Assembly (NCBI RefSeq): GCF_900112155.1
Contig: NZ_FOKQ01000018.1
Coordinates: 16,712 to 80,711 of the forward strand
DNA length: 64,000 nt
Direction of reading: 5' to 3'
From: Hominimerdicola alba
GTDB taxonomy: Bacteria > Bacillota > Clostridia > Oscillospirales > Ruminococcaceae
The position numbers were made by a program, and so were the translations under genes. Numbering within the stretch: position 1 is the stretch's first letter; each line of letters starts with the position of its first letter. The notes under the pieces were generated by a model, which was not told where the DNA came from, did not search any database, and saw only the letters and a program-made list of their open reading frames with translations. Positions 44,801-51,684 of this stretch are shown here, piece after piece.

Positions 44801-44833
44801 TTTAAAGTAAAATTTAGCCGTGTATGTTATCAT
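44801..44833 (+). promoter_or_regulatory. sRNA unit 5 promoter with direct-repeat operator
   Basis: TTTAAA at 44801, ATTTAG at 44812, ten bases, extended -10 TG-T-TATCAT (44828-44833). Confidence 0.68.
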
Positions 44834-44839
44834 ATATAC

Positions 44840-44959
44840 AAGCTCAGAGATAGAGTACAGAGCTTATTCAAAAGATAATGACGGTTTCTTCTTTACCCTC
44901 TCCAATAAATAGTTTTACCGCAGGATAGTCCACGAGTATTTTCGTGGGCTGTTTTGTTT
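44840..44959 (+). ncRNA. small RNA 5 of the tandem array
   Basis: About 120 nt, the longest and most diverged unit. It has an extra 5' hairpin (AAGCTC / GAGCTT, 44840-44865), then ACCCTCTCCAATAAATAG, GTTTTACCGCAGGATAG and the terminator CCACGAG / TTCGTGG with CTGTTTTGTTT. Confidence 0.7.
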
Positions 44960-44979
44960 GTGGGGAAAATTTTTACTGT

Positions 44980-45041
44980 GTATATACAGTAGTGGGGTGT
45001 GTATACACAGTTTGGGGTGGGTATATACACAGTCCGGTGGC
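44980..45041. promoter_or_regulatory. three phased GTATAC-type operator repeats
   Basis: Cores GTATATAC (44980), GTATAC (45001) and GTATATAC (45021) are spaced 20-21 bp, about two helical turns, within a direct repeat of the form GTATA-ACACAGT--GGGGTG. The middle one is the perfect palindrome TGTGTATACACA (44998-45009), and the first is flanked by ACTGT/ACAGT. They lie about 100-150 bp upstream of the GntR-ABC operon promoter, which carries a similar site, and are probably bound by a regulator encoded in that operon. Confidence 0.55.
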
Positions 45042-45132
45042 GATTTGGATTGTTGGTTTGTGTAAATTAATCAAACGCAACGTCTGCGCTAAGGATACAA
45101 CTGTGCAAACTTACAAAGAAAACGCCGATGTG

Positions 45133-45173
45133 TTGACAAATCTGTGCAAACTGTGTATACTGTATACATACAG
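45133..45173 (+). promoter_or_regulatory. promoter and operator of the GntR-ABC operon
   Basis: TTGACA (45133), 17-bp spacer, TATACT (45156-45161). The site CTGTGTATACTGTATACATACAG (two GTATAC cores, 45151-45173 given by position) covers the -10 box. Confidence 0.7.
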
Positions 45174-45261
45174 TTCAAACTTAATGAACAGTGAGTACAG
45201 TTTTTGGTATCTTTACGGTGGTATAAAAAAGAAAAAAGCCTGCGGGAGATATCGGAGACCT

Positions 45262-45292
45262 GAACGAAAGACAGGACACAGCAAAACGGAAA
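45262..45292 (+). repeat. 31-bp leader repeat, copy 1
   Basis: Starts GAACGAAAGACAGGACACAG and ends ACGGAAA. It matches 45924-45954 at 29 of 31 positions and lies ahead of the first small gene of the operon. Confidence 0.55.
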
Positions 45293-45341
45293 AGACAGAA
45301 AAACACAGACAGAAAAGAGAGAACCGAAAGGAGCGTCAGTT

Positions 45342-45521
45342 ATGAAAAAGCTGAGAAAGATGTTCGAGAACGATCGGAAAAACAGAGAGGCTGACGGTGC
45401 GGCACTTGTTATGCTGGGCATGATGTGGCTGATGCTGGACGGCATGATGCCTTTGGCTATAACCTTTATGGCGATAGGCTTGGGTGATATCGCAAGGGGC
45501 AGGAAAGAGAAGAACAGATAA
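45342..45521 (+). CDS. 59-residue membrane peptide of the GntR-ABC operon
   Basis: MKKLRKMFENDRKNREADGA, then a Met-rich hydrophobic stretch (AALVMLGMMWLMLDGMMPLA and following) of about 30 residues, and a basic end. AAAGGAGCGTCAGTT is the ribosome binding site. Probably one long or two short membrane helices. Function unknown; small membrane proteins commonly accompany YtrA-type regulators. Confidence 0.65.
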   Translation: MKKLRKMFENDRKNREADGAALVMLGMMWLMLDGMMPLAITFMAIGLGDIARGRKEKNR

Positions 45522-45571
45522 TTCCTGCGGAAAGAAAAAGACAAGGGAACAAAACTAAGGAGGCAGCAAAA

Positions 45572-45766
45572 ATGAAAAGCACAGAAAAGATACTGGATTC
45601 CATATGGAGCGTTATACTTTTTGATACGCTGATGGCGGCGGTATTTTTCTCCCGCGGAATGGCGGCAGCAGGGGTGATATTCACGGTGGGCACGATTATG
45701 ATATGTGTGCTGGCAGGCATCGCTAACAGAGTTATCCGTGTTAAGAAAGATCACGGGCAGTGGTGA
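45572..45766 (+). CDS. 64-residue membrane peptide of the GntR-ABC operon
   Basis: Two hydrophobic segments (SVILFDTLMAAVFF and AAGVIFTVGTIMICVLAGI) and a basic tail. CTAAGGAGGCAGCAAAA precedes the ATG. It follows the first membrane peptide by 50 bases. Function unknown. Confidence 0.65.
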   Translation: MKSTEKILDSIWSVILFDTLMAAVFFSRGMAAAGVIFTVGTIMICVLAGIANRVIRVKKDHGQW

Positions 45767-45923
45767 CAGTCTGAGAGTTGTCGGATATGGCTGGCAGGCA
45801 GGTCGCTTGGCAGAGAGATAGTTCGTGTGAACGGTCTTTTTATGGGGCGTGAGTGACGGTCAGCGGTGACAGTTTGAAGTTCGGCGGGGATAACAGAGAT
45901 AAAAAACAGATCTTCGGCGGGCG

Positions 45924-45954
45924 GAACGAAAGATAGGACATAGCAAAACGGAAA
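45924..45954 (+). repeat. 31-bp leader repeat, copy 2
   Basis: Second copy of 45262-45292, with T for C at two positions; it ends 10 bases before the ATG of the first GntR gene. Confidence 0.55.
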
Positions 45955-45964
45955 GAGGCAAAAA

Positions 45965-46204
45965 ATGAATATAGAGATAGATGCGCAGAGCCATCTGACC
46001 ATAACAGAGCAGATAATAAGTCAGATAGAAAGGCTAATTGCTGAGGGGAAAATTAAAGCGGGTGATGAGCTGCCCGCAGTAAAGGATATGGCGGACAGAT
46101 TACAGATAAGCCGTATGACAACTGCAAAAGCTTATGCTCTGCTTTGCGGGAAAGGTATTGCAGAGCAGAGAGACGGACGATTTATAGTCAGGGTAAAAAA
46201 ATGA
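45965..46204 (+). CDS. minimal GntR-family (YtrA-like) regulator
   Basis: 79 residues, almost only the winged helix: LTITEQIISQIERLIAEGKI followed by KAGDELPAVKDMADRLQISR and MTTAKAYALLCGKGIAEQRD. There is no effector domain, and even the short YtrA dimerisation tail is missing. A second, longer YtrA-type regulator follows 34 bases later, so the two could form heterodimers or bind different sites. Confidence 0.8.
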   Translation: MNIEIDAQSHLTITEQIISQIERLIAEGKIKAGDELPAVKDMADRLQISRMTTAKAYALLCGKGIAEQRDGRFIVRVKK

Positions 46205-46238
46205 TGCGGATATACCCGCGTATGACAGGGGTGGACTG

Positions 46239-46613
46239 ATGAACATATTTATTGATAACAAGAGCGGTGCGCCGATATATGACCAGATATTCAATCAGAT
46301 AAAAAGTCAGATAATCAGCGGAGCGCTTAAAGAGGACGAGGCTTTGCCCTCGATACGAAATCTCGCGAAGGACTTGAAGATAAGCGTGGTCACCACAAAA
46401 CGCGCTTATGATGAGCTGGAGCGGGAGGGTTTTATATACACCATAGCCGCTAAGGGCTGTTTCGTTGCGCCCAAAAACGTGGAGCTTATAAGAGAAGCCA
46501 ATCTTAGAAAAATAGAAGAGCTGATGGCTGAGATAGGAAAGCTGGCGGCAAGCTGCGGGCTTTCAAAGAAAGAGATAATTGAGATGTTCGAGTACATCTC
46601 GGAGGAGGAGTAA
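46239..46613 (+). CDS. YtrA-subfamily GntR regulator
   Basis: 124 residues. Winged helix GAPIYDQIFNQIKSQIISGA, then LPSIRNLAKDLKISVVTTKR and AYDELEREGFIYTIAAKGCF, followed by a helical tail of about 40 residues (LRKIEELMAEIGKLAASCGL) typical of YtrA. Such repressors control the ABC transporter genes that follow, often in response to cell-wall stress. Likely binds the GTATAC-type sites upstream. Three bases separate it from the ATPase gene. Confidence 0.88.
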   Translation: MNIFIDNKSGAPIYDQIFNQIKSQIISGALKEDEALPSIRNLAKDLKISVVTTKRAYDELEREGFIYTIAAKGCFVAPKNVELIREANLRKIEELMAEIGKLAASCGLSKKEIIEMFEYISEEE

Positions 46614-46616
46614 CAA

Positions 46617-47462
46617 ATGGAGAATGCGATAGAGATCAGGGGTCTTGTAAAGGAGTACAAGGATTTTAAGCTGGATAGTGTGGACCTTACTCTCCCCGGA
46701 GGATGTATACTGGGTCTCATAGGTGAGAACGGCGCAGGCAAATCCACCATGATAAAGTGCCTGCTGGGTATAATACACAAGAACCAGGGCAGTATAACCA
46801 TCCTCGGCAGAGATGCCGACAAGGAGCTTGCTGACATCAAGGAAGATGTGGGCGTAGTTCTTGACGATGTGGGTATACCCGATACTTTCAAGTACAAGCA
46901 GATAAACTCGGTGATGAAGTGTACTTTCAGAAACTGGGACGAGGCGGTATTTGAGGGCTATATGGACAAGTTCGGACTGCCGAAGAACAAGAAGTTCAAG
47001 GATTTTTCCCGCGGCATGAAGATGAAAATGGGCATAGCCATAGCACTTTCCCACAACGCAAAACTGCTGGTACTGGACGAAGCTACCAACGGTCTTGACC
47101 CTGTTATCAGGGACGAGGTAACGGATATATTCTACGAGTTCACGAGAGATGAGGAACATTCCATACTGATATCCTCACACATCGTAAGCGATCTGGAGAA
47201 GCTCTGCGATTACATATCATTCATACACAAGGGCAGGGTACTGCTGAACGAGGAAAAGGACGTTCTTCTGGAAGAGTATGCGATACTCAGCTGTACCGAG
47301 GATGATCTTAGTGAGCTTGACCCCGATGCCATAAGGGGCAAAAAGTCGGGCAAGTACGGTGTACAGGCTTTAGTTAAGCGTGACGGTGTTCCTGCGGGCA
47401 TGAATCTCAGCCCTGTGACTATTGAGGAACTGTTTGTATTTATGATAAAGGAGATAGCCTGA
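46617..47462 (+). CDS. ABC transporter ATP-binding protein
   Basis: 281 residues. Walker A GENGAGKST, Q-loop VGVVLDDVGIPD, signature FSRGMKMKMGIAIAL and Walker B LLVLDEATNGLDP. The C-terminal extension (about 215-281) resembles that of YtrB/BcrA-type exporters. It overlaps the first permease gene by one base. Confidence 0.93.
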   Translation: MENAIEIRGLVKEYKDFKLDSVDLTLPGGCILGLIGENGAGKSTMIKCLLGIIHKNQGSITILGRDADKELADIKEDVGVVLDDVGIPDTFKYKQINSVMKCTFRNWDEAVFEGYMDKFGLPKNKKFKDFSRGMKMKMGIAIALSHNAKLLVLDEATNGLDPVIRDEVTDIFYEFTRDEEHSILISSHIVSDLEKLCDYISFIHKGRVLLNEEKDVLLEEYAILSCTEDDLSELDPDAIRGKKSGKYGVQALVKRDGVPAGMNLSPVTIEELFVFMIKEIA

Positions 47463-48082
47463 TGAGAGGTCTTTTGGTAAAGGATATGTTGTTTATCCGC
47501 CAAAGCTGGCCGGTGTTTGCATATCCTTTATATTTAACGTTAATGTGTGCGATCATGACGGGGGCTTCAGGAAAATTTTACCCTGCGGTAGGTCCTGCCA
47601 TTGCAGCGACCTTTTGTTTACTGCCGCTGATGGTCATAGCTGACGATCACCGCACGGGCTACGAAAAGACGCTGGCATTTACACCCATATCAAAGGAAAA
47701 AATGATCGGCGCAAGATATCTGCTGAACTTGATCGTGAGTCTGGCAGGATGCCTGATGGTATCGCTGATACTTGGTATAGGCGCTCTGATAGGTTCGACA
47801 CCGATGAGTGGATTATTGACCACCGCAATAATGTTCATGGTGACTGCACTGGTCATGCCATCGGTAAGCCTGCCGCTGATATACTTCTTCAAAAGGGCGA
47901 ACACCGTAATGGGGTTTTCGATGATGATCTTATGTGCGATCACAGCTCTGGCATTTATTTTCAGAGACAAGATCGATTTTTCCGTGGACACGGCGGCTGT
48001 GATGTTTGCGGCAACGCTGGTGATGATGGCGGTTTCCTATATGATATCGGTAAGGATATTCAGGAAAACAGAAATATGTTAG
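47462..48082 (+). CDS. ABC-2 type permease (first)
   Basis: 206 residues with six hydrophobic segments. MRGLLVKDMLFIRQSWPVF at the N-terminus and LMVIADDHRTGYEKTLAFTP are typical of permeases paired with YtrA-controlled ATPases. It is the first of three consecutive permease genes that begin with a similar (K/R)GL(L/F) stretch, suggesting duplication. Confidence 0.82.
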   Translation: MRGLLVKDMLFIRQSWPVFAYPLYLTLMCAIMTGASGKFYPAVGPAIAATFCLLPLMVIADDHRTGYEKTLAFTPISKEKMIGARYLLNLIVSLAGCLMVSLILGIGALIGSTPMSGLLTTAIMFMVTALVMPSVSLPLIYFFKRANTVMGFSMMILCAITALAFIFRDKIDFSVDTAAVMFAATLVMMAVSYMISVRIFRKTEIC

Positions 48083-48104
48083 AAAACAAAAGAGGGTGAA
48101 GACG

Positions 48105-48752
48105 ATGAAAGGTCTTTTGGTAAAGGAAAAATACAGCATATGCAACACCTGCAAGTTATTTTTTATAGTGCCTTTGGCTTTTTATGCGGTGATGATAATC
48201 GGAACAGTGCTGAAAGGGCAGAAGCTGGCAGGTTTTCCCGTGGGCATGATATTCATGATGATGGGGCTGATGCCTGCATCTATCATCAATCAGGAGATGC
48301 AGAGCAAATGGCACATCGGTGTACTGACCATGCCCTACACCCGCAATCAGATAGTCAGCTCGAAGTACATAATGGCGCTGATAATTACTTTTATCACACT
48401 GATCGTGACGGGTGATGTGATGATATCATGTCTGCTGATTAGCGGACAAATGGACAGTGAAAATGTGCTGAACGCAGTTAAAATGCTTTTCGGCGGTATT
48501 GGCATGGGGCTCATGCCTTCGATAATATTCATGCCTGTAAACTTCAAGTTCTATAATACCGTAGGCGGTTTAAGGGTATTGATAGGTGCGCTGCTGGGCG
48601 GATTCATGGGTGGATCGAACATGATGATAATGGACAGTGTACAGGACGGCAGGATATTTGGCGGCGGATTTGTTTTCATGTGCCTGTCGCTGGTGTTGTT
48701 CTTGATATCTTGGGGAGTATCCATACTCCTGTTCAGGAAGAAGGATGCATGA
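48105..48752 (+). CDS. ABC-2 type permease (second)
   Basis: 215 residues from the ATG after AGAGGGTGAAGACG. Six hydrophobic segments. Starts MKGLLVKEKYSICNTCKLFF and contains ASIINQEMQSKWHIGVLTMP, the same layout as the first permease. Exported substrate unknown. Confidence 0.8.
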   Translation: MKGLLVKEKYSICNTCKLFFIVPLAFYAVMIIGTVLKGQKLAGFPVGMIFMMMGLMPASIINQEMQSKWHIGVLTMPYTRNQIVSSKYIMALIITFITLIVTGDVMISCLLISGQMDSENVLNAVKMLFGGIGMGLMPSIIFMPVNFKFYNTVGGLRVLIGALLGGFMGGSNMMIMDSVQDGRIFGGGFVFMCLSLVLFLISWGVSILLFRKKDA

Positions 48753-48753
48753 T

Positions 48754-49458
48754 ATGGCAAGTAATAAGATAAAAGGACTTTTTCTCAGCGAATGGTACAC
48801 GATGAGAGGACTGTTCATCTGTGTTATTGTAATGGTGATATTCGGTCTGCTGAGTAATGTTTTTATGGTAGCGGCAACAGGAGCGACAAGTATCGGTTTT
48901 TTATCGATATTCGGAGGATGCGGTGTGATGCTTCTGGCATCGTCATTTGCCTATGACGGCATGAAGTGCATAGGCACATTCAAAAAGTCGATGCCATATT
49001 CGGATAGCGACATTGTACTGGTAAGGTATCTTCCGCCTGTTATTATAGCAGTTTTTGAAGTAGTGTTTCTGCCGCTGGGAATGCTTATCGGCGGGCTGAT
49101 ACACGGTTCGTTCAGCGAGGGATTTGCAGGTCAGGCGGCATTTGTTACAGTTGTGAATCTATTCTACGTATCGGTGCCTGTGCTGATATACTATCCGCTG
49201 TGCTTCAAGTTAGGTTATCAGAAAGTACAGTTATTTTACAGTATTTTCGCAACGATATTAATGTCAAGTTCGGTAGTACTTTCATTGACTAGCATTACAA
49301 GTATGTCGGACGAAAGCGGACACAGTTCAACAGTAGACAAGGCTGTGCATTTATCGATGCCTGTGCCTGTATGTGCGGTCATAATAGTAGTTTTGGCGGT
49401 ATTGTACGTTGTGGCTTTCAGGGTATCAGTGAAAGAGTATTCTAAGAGGGATGAGTGA
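48754..49458 (+). CDS. ABC-2 type permease (third)
   Basis: 234 residues from the ATG at 48754 (an ATG at 48745 overlaps the previous gene and is also possible). Six hydrophobic segments, NKIKGLFLSEWYTMRGLFIC at the start and ASSFAYDGMKCIGTFKKSMP where the other permeases have their conserved loop. It closes the operon before a strong terminator. Confidence 0.78.
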   Translation: MASNKIKGLFLSEWYTMRGLFICVIVMVIFGLLSNVFMVAATGATSIGFLSIFGGCGVMLLASSFAYDGMKCIGTFKKSMPYSDSDIVLVRYLPPVIIAVFEVVFLPLGMLIGGLIHGSFSEGFAGQAAFVTVVNLFYVSVPVLIYYPLCFKLGYQKVQLFYSIFATILMSSSVVLSLTSITSMSDESGHSSTVDKAVHLSMPVPVCAVIIVVLAVLYVVAFRVSVKEYSKRDE

Positions 49459-49504
49459 ACTGTTTAGGAGATGTCCCGAATAGCAATATAAAATATAAGA
49501 ATTG

Positions 49505-49558
49505 ATGCGGGGGATAACCGTGCTTTAAGAGTACGGCTATCCCCCGCATATTTATTTT
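49505..49558. terminator. bidirectional terminator between the ABC operon and cotJC
   Basis: ATGCGGGGGATA / TATCCCCCGCAT with an inner CCGT/ACGG stem, then ATATTTATTTT on the + strand. It is shared with the convergent cotJ unit. Confidence 0.8.
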
Positions 49559-49600
49559 GAAAGACTTTTGAAAGAGTACAAAATGCCTGCTACAGGCAGA

Positions 49601-50200
49601 TCATGGCTTATCAAACGACGGATTGAAAGCATAGAAATTCTTGCTGTCCAGCTTATCCGTAACTAAGCGCAGGCACTCACCGAAACGCTGATAGTGGACT
49701 ATCTCCCTTTCACGCAGGAACTTTATGGGGTCACGCACATCGGGGTCATCTGCAAGGCGCAGGATATTGTCATAGGTGGTGCGGGCTTTCTGTTCCGCCG
49801 CCATATCCTCATTCAGGTCGGTTATGGGGTCGCCCTTGCTCTGGAAATAATCTGCCGTGAAAGGCACACCCGAAGCCGCCACGGGATAGATGCCTGTGGT
49901 ATGATCGACAAAATAGGTGTCAAAACCGCTTTCCTTTATCTCTTTCATGGAAAGACCGCGGGTCAGCTGGTAGAGTATGGCGCTTATCATCTCCATGTGG
50001 GCGAGTTCTTCTGTGCCGATATCCGTCAGCATAGCCTGAACCTCTCTGCAGGGGGCGGAGTATCTCTGGTTCAGATACCTCAGGGATGCTCCCAATTCTC
50101 CATCTGGACCGCCCAGCTGGCTAATTATCACCTTAGCCAGTGCGGGGTTCGGATCTTTGATATTTACGGGGTACTGTAATTTCTTTTCATACATCCACAT
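49601..50200 (-). CDS. cotJC: spore coat protein CotJC (manganese-catalase-like)
   Basis: 199 residues starting MWMYEKKLQYPVNIKDPNPA, close to the known CotJC start. The ferritin-like metal ligands are visible in DIGTEELAHMEMI, MAAEQKARTTYDNIL and EREIVHYQRFGE. CotJC belongs to the dimanganese catalase superfamily and is assembled into the spore coat. Its ATG shares one base with the cotJB stop. Confidence 0.94.
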   Translation of the reverse strand: MWMYEKKLQYPVNIKDPNPALAKVIISQLGGPDGELGASLRYLNQRYSAPCREVQAMLTDIGTEELAHMEMISAILYQLTRGLSMKEIKESGFDTYFVDHTTGIYPVAASGVPFTADYFQSKGDPITDLNEDMAAEQKARTTYDNILRLADDPDVRDPIKFLREREIVHYQRFGECLRLVTDKLDSKNFYAFNPSFDKP

Positions 50201-50463
50201 CAGTTCTCACCTCTCTCCCAGGGAAAAGGCTTTGCTACCCATTCCCATTTCTTGGTACCCTCGGACTGCACAGCTGTCAGGGGACCGTATTTCTCGTTGT
50301 ATTCTTTTTCCAGCTTCTCTTTTTCAGCCTTGTGCTTTCTGAAATATTCCAGACCCATCTTGCAGGTGGGATGGCTGTCAAGGTAGAGATTCGCTTCTGC
50401 CAAAGCGAAACAGCACTGCTGAATGCGGCGCATCAGCTTCTGCTTGTCATTCAGTACGGGCAT
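50200..50463 (-). CDS. cotJB: spore coat protein CotJB
   Basis: 87 residues. MRRIQQCCFALAEANLYLDS, HPTCKMGLEYFRKHK and the end with KKWEWVAKPFPWE match CotJB. It overlaps cotJA by 17 bases. Needed with CotJA for assembly of CotJC in the coat of B. subtilis. Confidence 0.92.
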   Translation of the reverse strand: MPVLNDKQKLMRRIQQCCFALAEANLYLDSHPTCKMGLEYFRKHKAEKEKLEKEYNEKYGPLTAVQSEGTKKWEWVAKPFPWERGEN

Positions 50464-50695
50464 TCTTCACAGCCTCCTCTCCTATGAAAGGTTTATCAAG
50501 ACAGGGAAAAGCCGTCCCGCGGGAAAGTGCAGTGTCATCTTCATAAGGCTTCTCCCAGGGCTGAAAGGGCACATATGCCATGGCAAATGCAAGGTTTTTC
50601 GGAAGTGTCCCGCCTGCGACAGCGCAGCTTGCCGCATCGGGAACACCGTCATTGTCAAATATCCTCTCCAGGATATCCATCTCGGTATTATCCAT
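50447..50695 (-). CDS. cotJA: spore coat-associated protein CotJA
   Basis: 82 residues. LAFAMAYVPFQPWEKPYEDD and GTAFPCLDKPFIGEE are the CotJA signatures. GGAGGAGATGTAA precedes the ATG. First gene of cotJABC, divergent from spoIIAA with 175 bp between. In B. subtilis this operon is transcribed by sigma-E in the mother cell; a CATAATAT sequence upstream resembles a sigma-E -10 box, but a matching -35 was not found. Confidence 0.9.
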   Translation of the reverse strand: MDNTEMDILERIFDNDGVPDAASCAVAGGTLPKNLAFAMAYVPFQPWEKPYEDDTALSRGTAFPCLDKPFIGEEAVKNARTE

Positions 50696-50870
50696 TTACA
50701 TCTCCTCCTTTTATTTCAGGGGGACTTCTCAGCCACTCCGTTGTCATATTATGCCGAATGTCTTATCCGTGACACTACCCGCTTTTGACAAATTTCCCGC
50801 ACCTGCCATGCTATCATGATGATACCGACAGCCCCCACCGCGGCTGAAAAAATAAAGGAGGACAGTTAAA

Positions 50871-51257
50871 TTGATAAAAATTTTGACCACAGGCGGCGTG
50901 ACCCTTGCGGAGCTTTCGGGCGACCTCGACCACCATACCGCAAGGCTCATGCGCACCGATATAGACCGTGAATTAGCCGAAAAACACCCCCGCCGACTTG
51001 TCATCGACTTTTCGTCCGTCACATTCATGGACAGCTCAGGCATAGGGCTAATAATGGGCAGATACAGGATAATGAATGAGCAGGACGGCGAAGTCATCGT
51101 TGCAAGACCCCCTGCCTACATAAAAAAAGTGCTTCGTCTTGCAGGGGTGGACAGGCTCGCTCCCATCACCGATGACCTCCGCGGTCTTATACCCAAAGAT
51201 ATTTTCAAAGAAAAGGAGGCTGAGAAAATTGAGCAGACCGCCCCTCAGACCACTTAA
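50871..51257 (+). CDS. spoIIAA: anti-sigma F factor antagonist SpoIIAA
   Basis: 128 residues from a TTG start nine bases after GGAGG. STAS domain with VIDFSSVTFMDSSGIGLIMG; S56 corresponds to the regulatory phosphoserine. Unphosphorylated SpoIIAA frees sigma F from SpoIIAB in the forespore. A TG-C-TATCAT extended -10 sits at 50809-50817; a sigma-H site was not clear. The C-terminal 20 residues are an extra charged tail. Confidence 0.92.
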   Translation: MIKILTTGGVTLAELSGDLDHHTARLMRTDIDRELAEKHPRRLVIDFSSVTFMDSSGIGLIMGRYRIMNEQDGEVIVARPPAYIKKVLRLAGVDRLAPITDDLRGLIPKDIFKEKEAEKIEQTAPQTT

Positions 51258-51684
51258 CGAAATGACACTGACATTCCCCGCCCTATCGGAAAACGAGCGC
51301 TTTGCCCGCCTTGCCGTCAGCGGATTTCTCTCCGTCCTTGACCCCAATATCTCCGAACTTTCGGATATCAAAACGGCAGTCTCGGAAGCTGTCACAAACG
51401 CAATAGTTCACGGATACCGTGATACAGCAGGCGAAGTTATGATGCAGGTGCGCATCTTCAAGGATTCCCGCATCAGCATAAAGATACAGGACAAAGGCTG
51501 TGGGATACCCGATGTTGAACAGGCCATGACCCCGCTGTACACCACTTCACCCGAGGAAGACCGCGCGGGTCTCGGCTTTACCATCATGGAAACTTTCATG
51601 GAAAAGATCAAAGTAAAAAGCAAGCCCGGCAAAGGCACGACGGTCATCCTCGAGCGCACCGTGCAGGGCAAAAAACGCCTATGA
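51229..51684 (+). CDS. spoIIAB: anti-sigma F factor / kinase SpoIIAB
   Basis: 151 residues from the TTG at 51229, which has AGGAGG nine bases upstream and overlaps the spoIIAA end; an ATG at 51262 is an alternative. The GHKL ATPase boxes are visible: EAVTNAIVHGY, IQDKGCGIPDVEQ, and RAGLGFTIMETFM then GKGTTVIL. SpoIIAB binds sigma F and phosphorylates SpoIIAA. Confidence 0.93.
   Translation: MSRPPLRPLNEMTLTFPALSENERFARLAVSGFLSVLDPNISELSDIKTAVSEAVTNAIVHGYRDTAGEVMMQVRIFKDSRISIKIQDKGCGIPDVEQAMTPLYTTSPEEDRAGLGFTIMETFMEKIKVKSKPGKGTTVILERTVQGKKRL

Larger units (their letters stand above)
44032..44959 (+). repeat. tandem array of five small-RNA transcription units
   Basis: Five units start at 44032, 44228, 44423, 44603 and 44801 (spacing 196, 195, 180, 198 bp). 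Each contains, in order, a direct-repeat operator, an extended -10 box, a transcribed segment with conserved AGTTT-N-CC and CAGAAT, and a terminator ending TTTTGTTT. Sequence between the conserved parts has drifted. Units 1, 4 and 5 form one subtype (GTTTTACCGCAG) and units 2 and 3 another (GTTTCCCTACAG). No reading frame is shared by the units. Confidence 0.85.

Noticed and set aside
44032..44959. CRISPR array
   Set aside because: The repeating units are 180-198 bp long, diverged, and contain promoters and terminators; there are no short identical repeats with unique spacers and no cas genes.
45089..45754. 221-residue open frame on the - strand
   Set aside because: Antisense to the operon promoter and to two small genes that have strong ribosome binding sites; its product is low in complexity.
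50740..50820. Sigma-H promoter for spoIIAA
   Set aside because: No AGGA-type -35 with a GAAT -10 at proper spacing; only an extended sigma-A-like -10 was seen.
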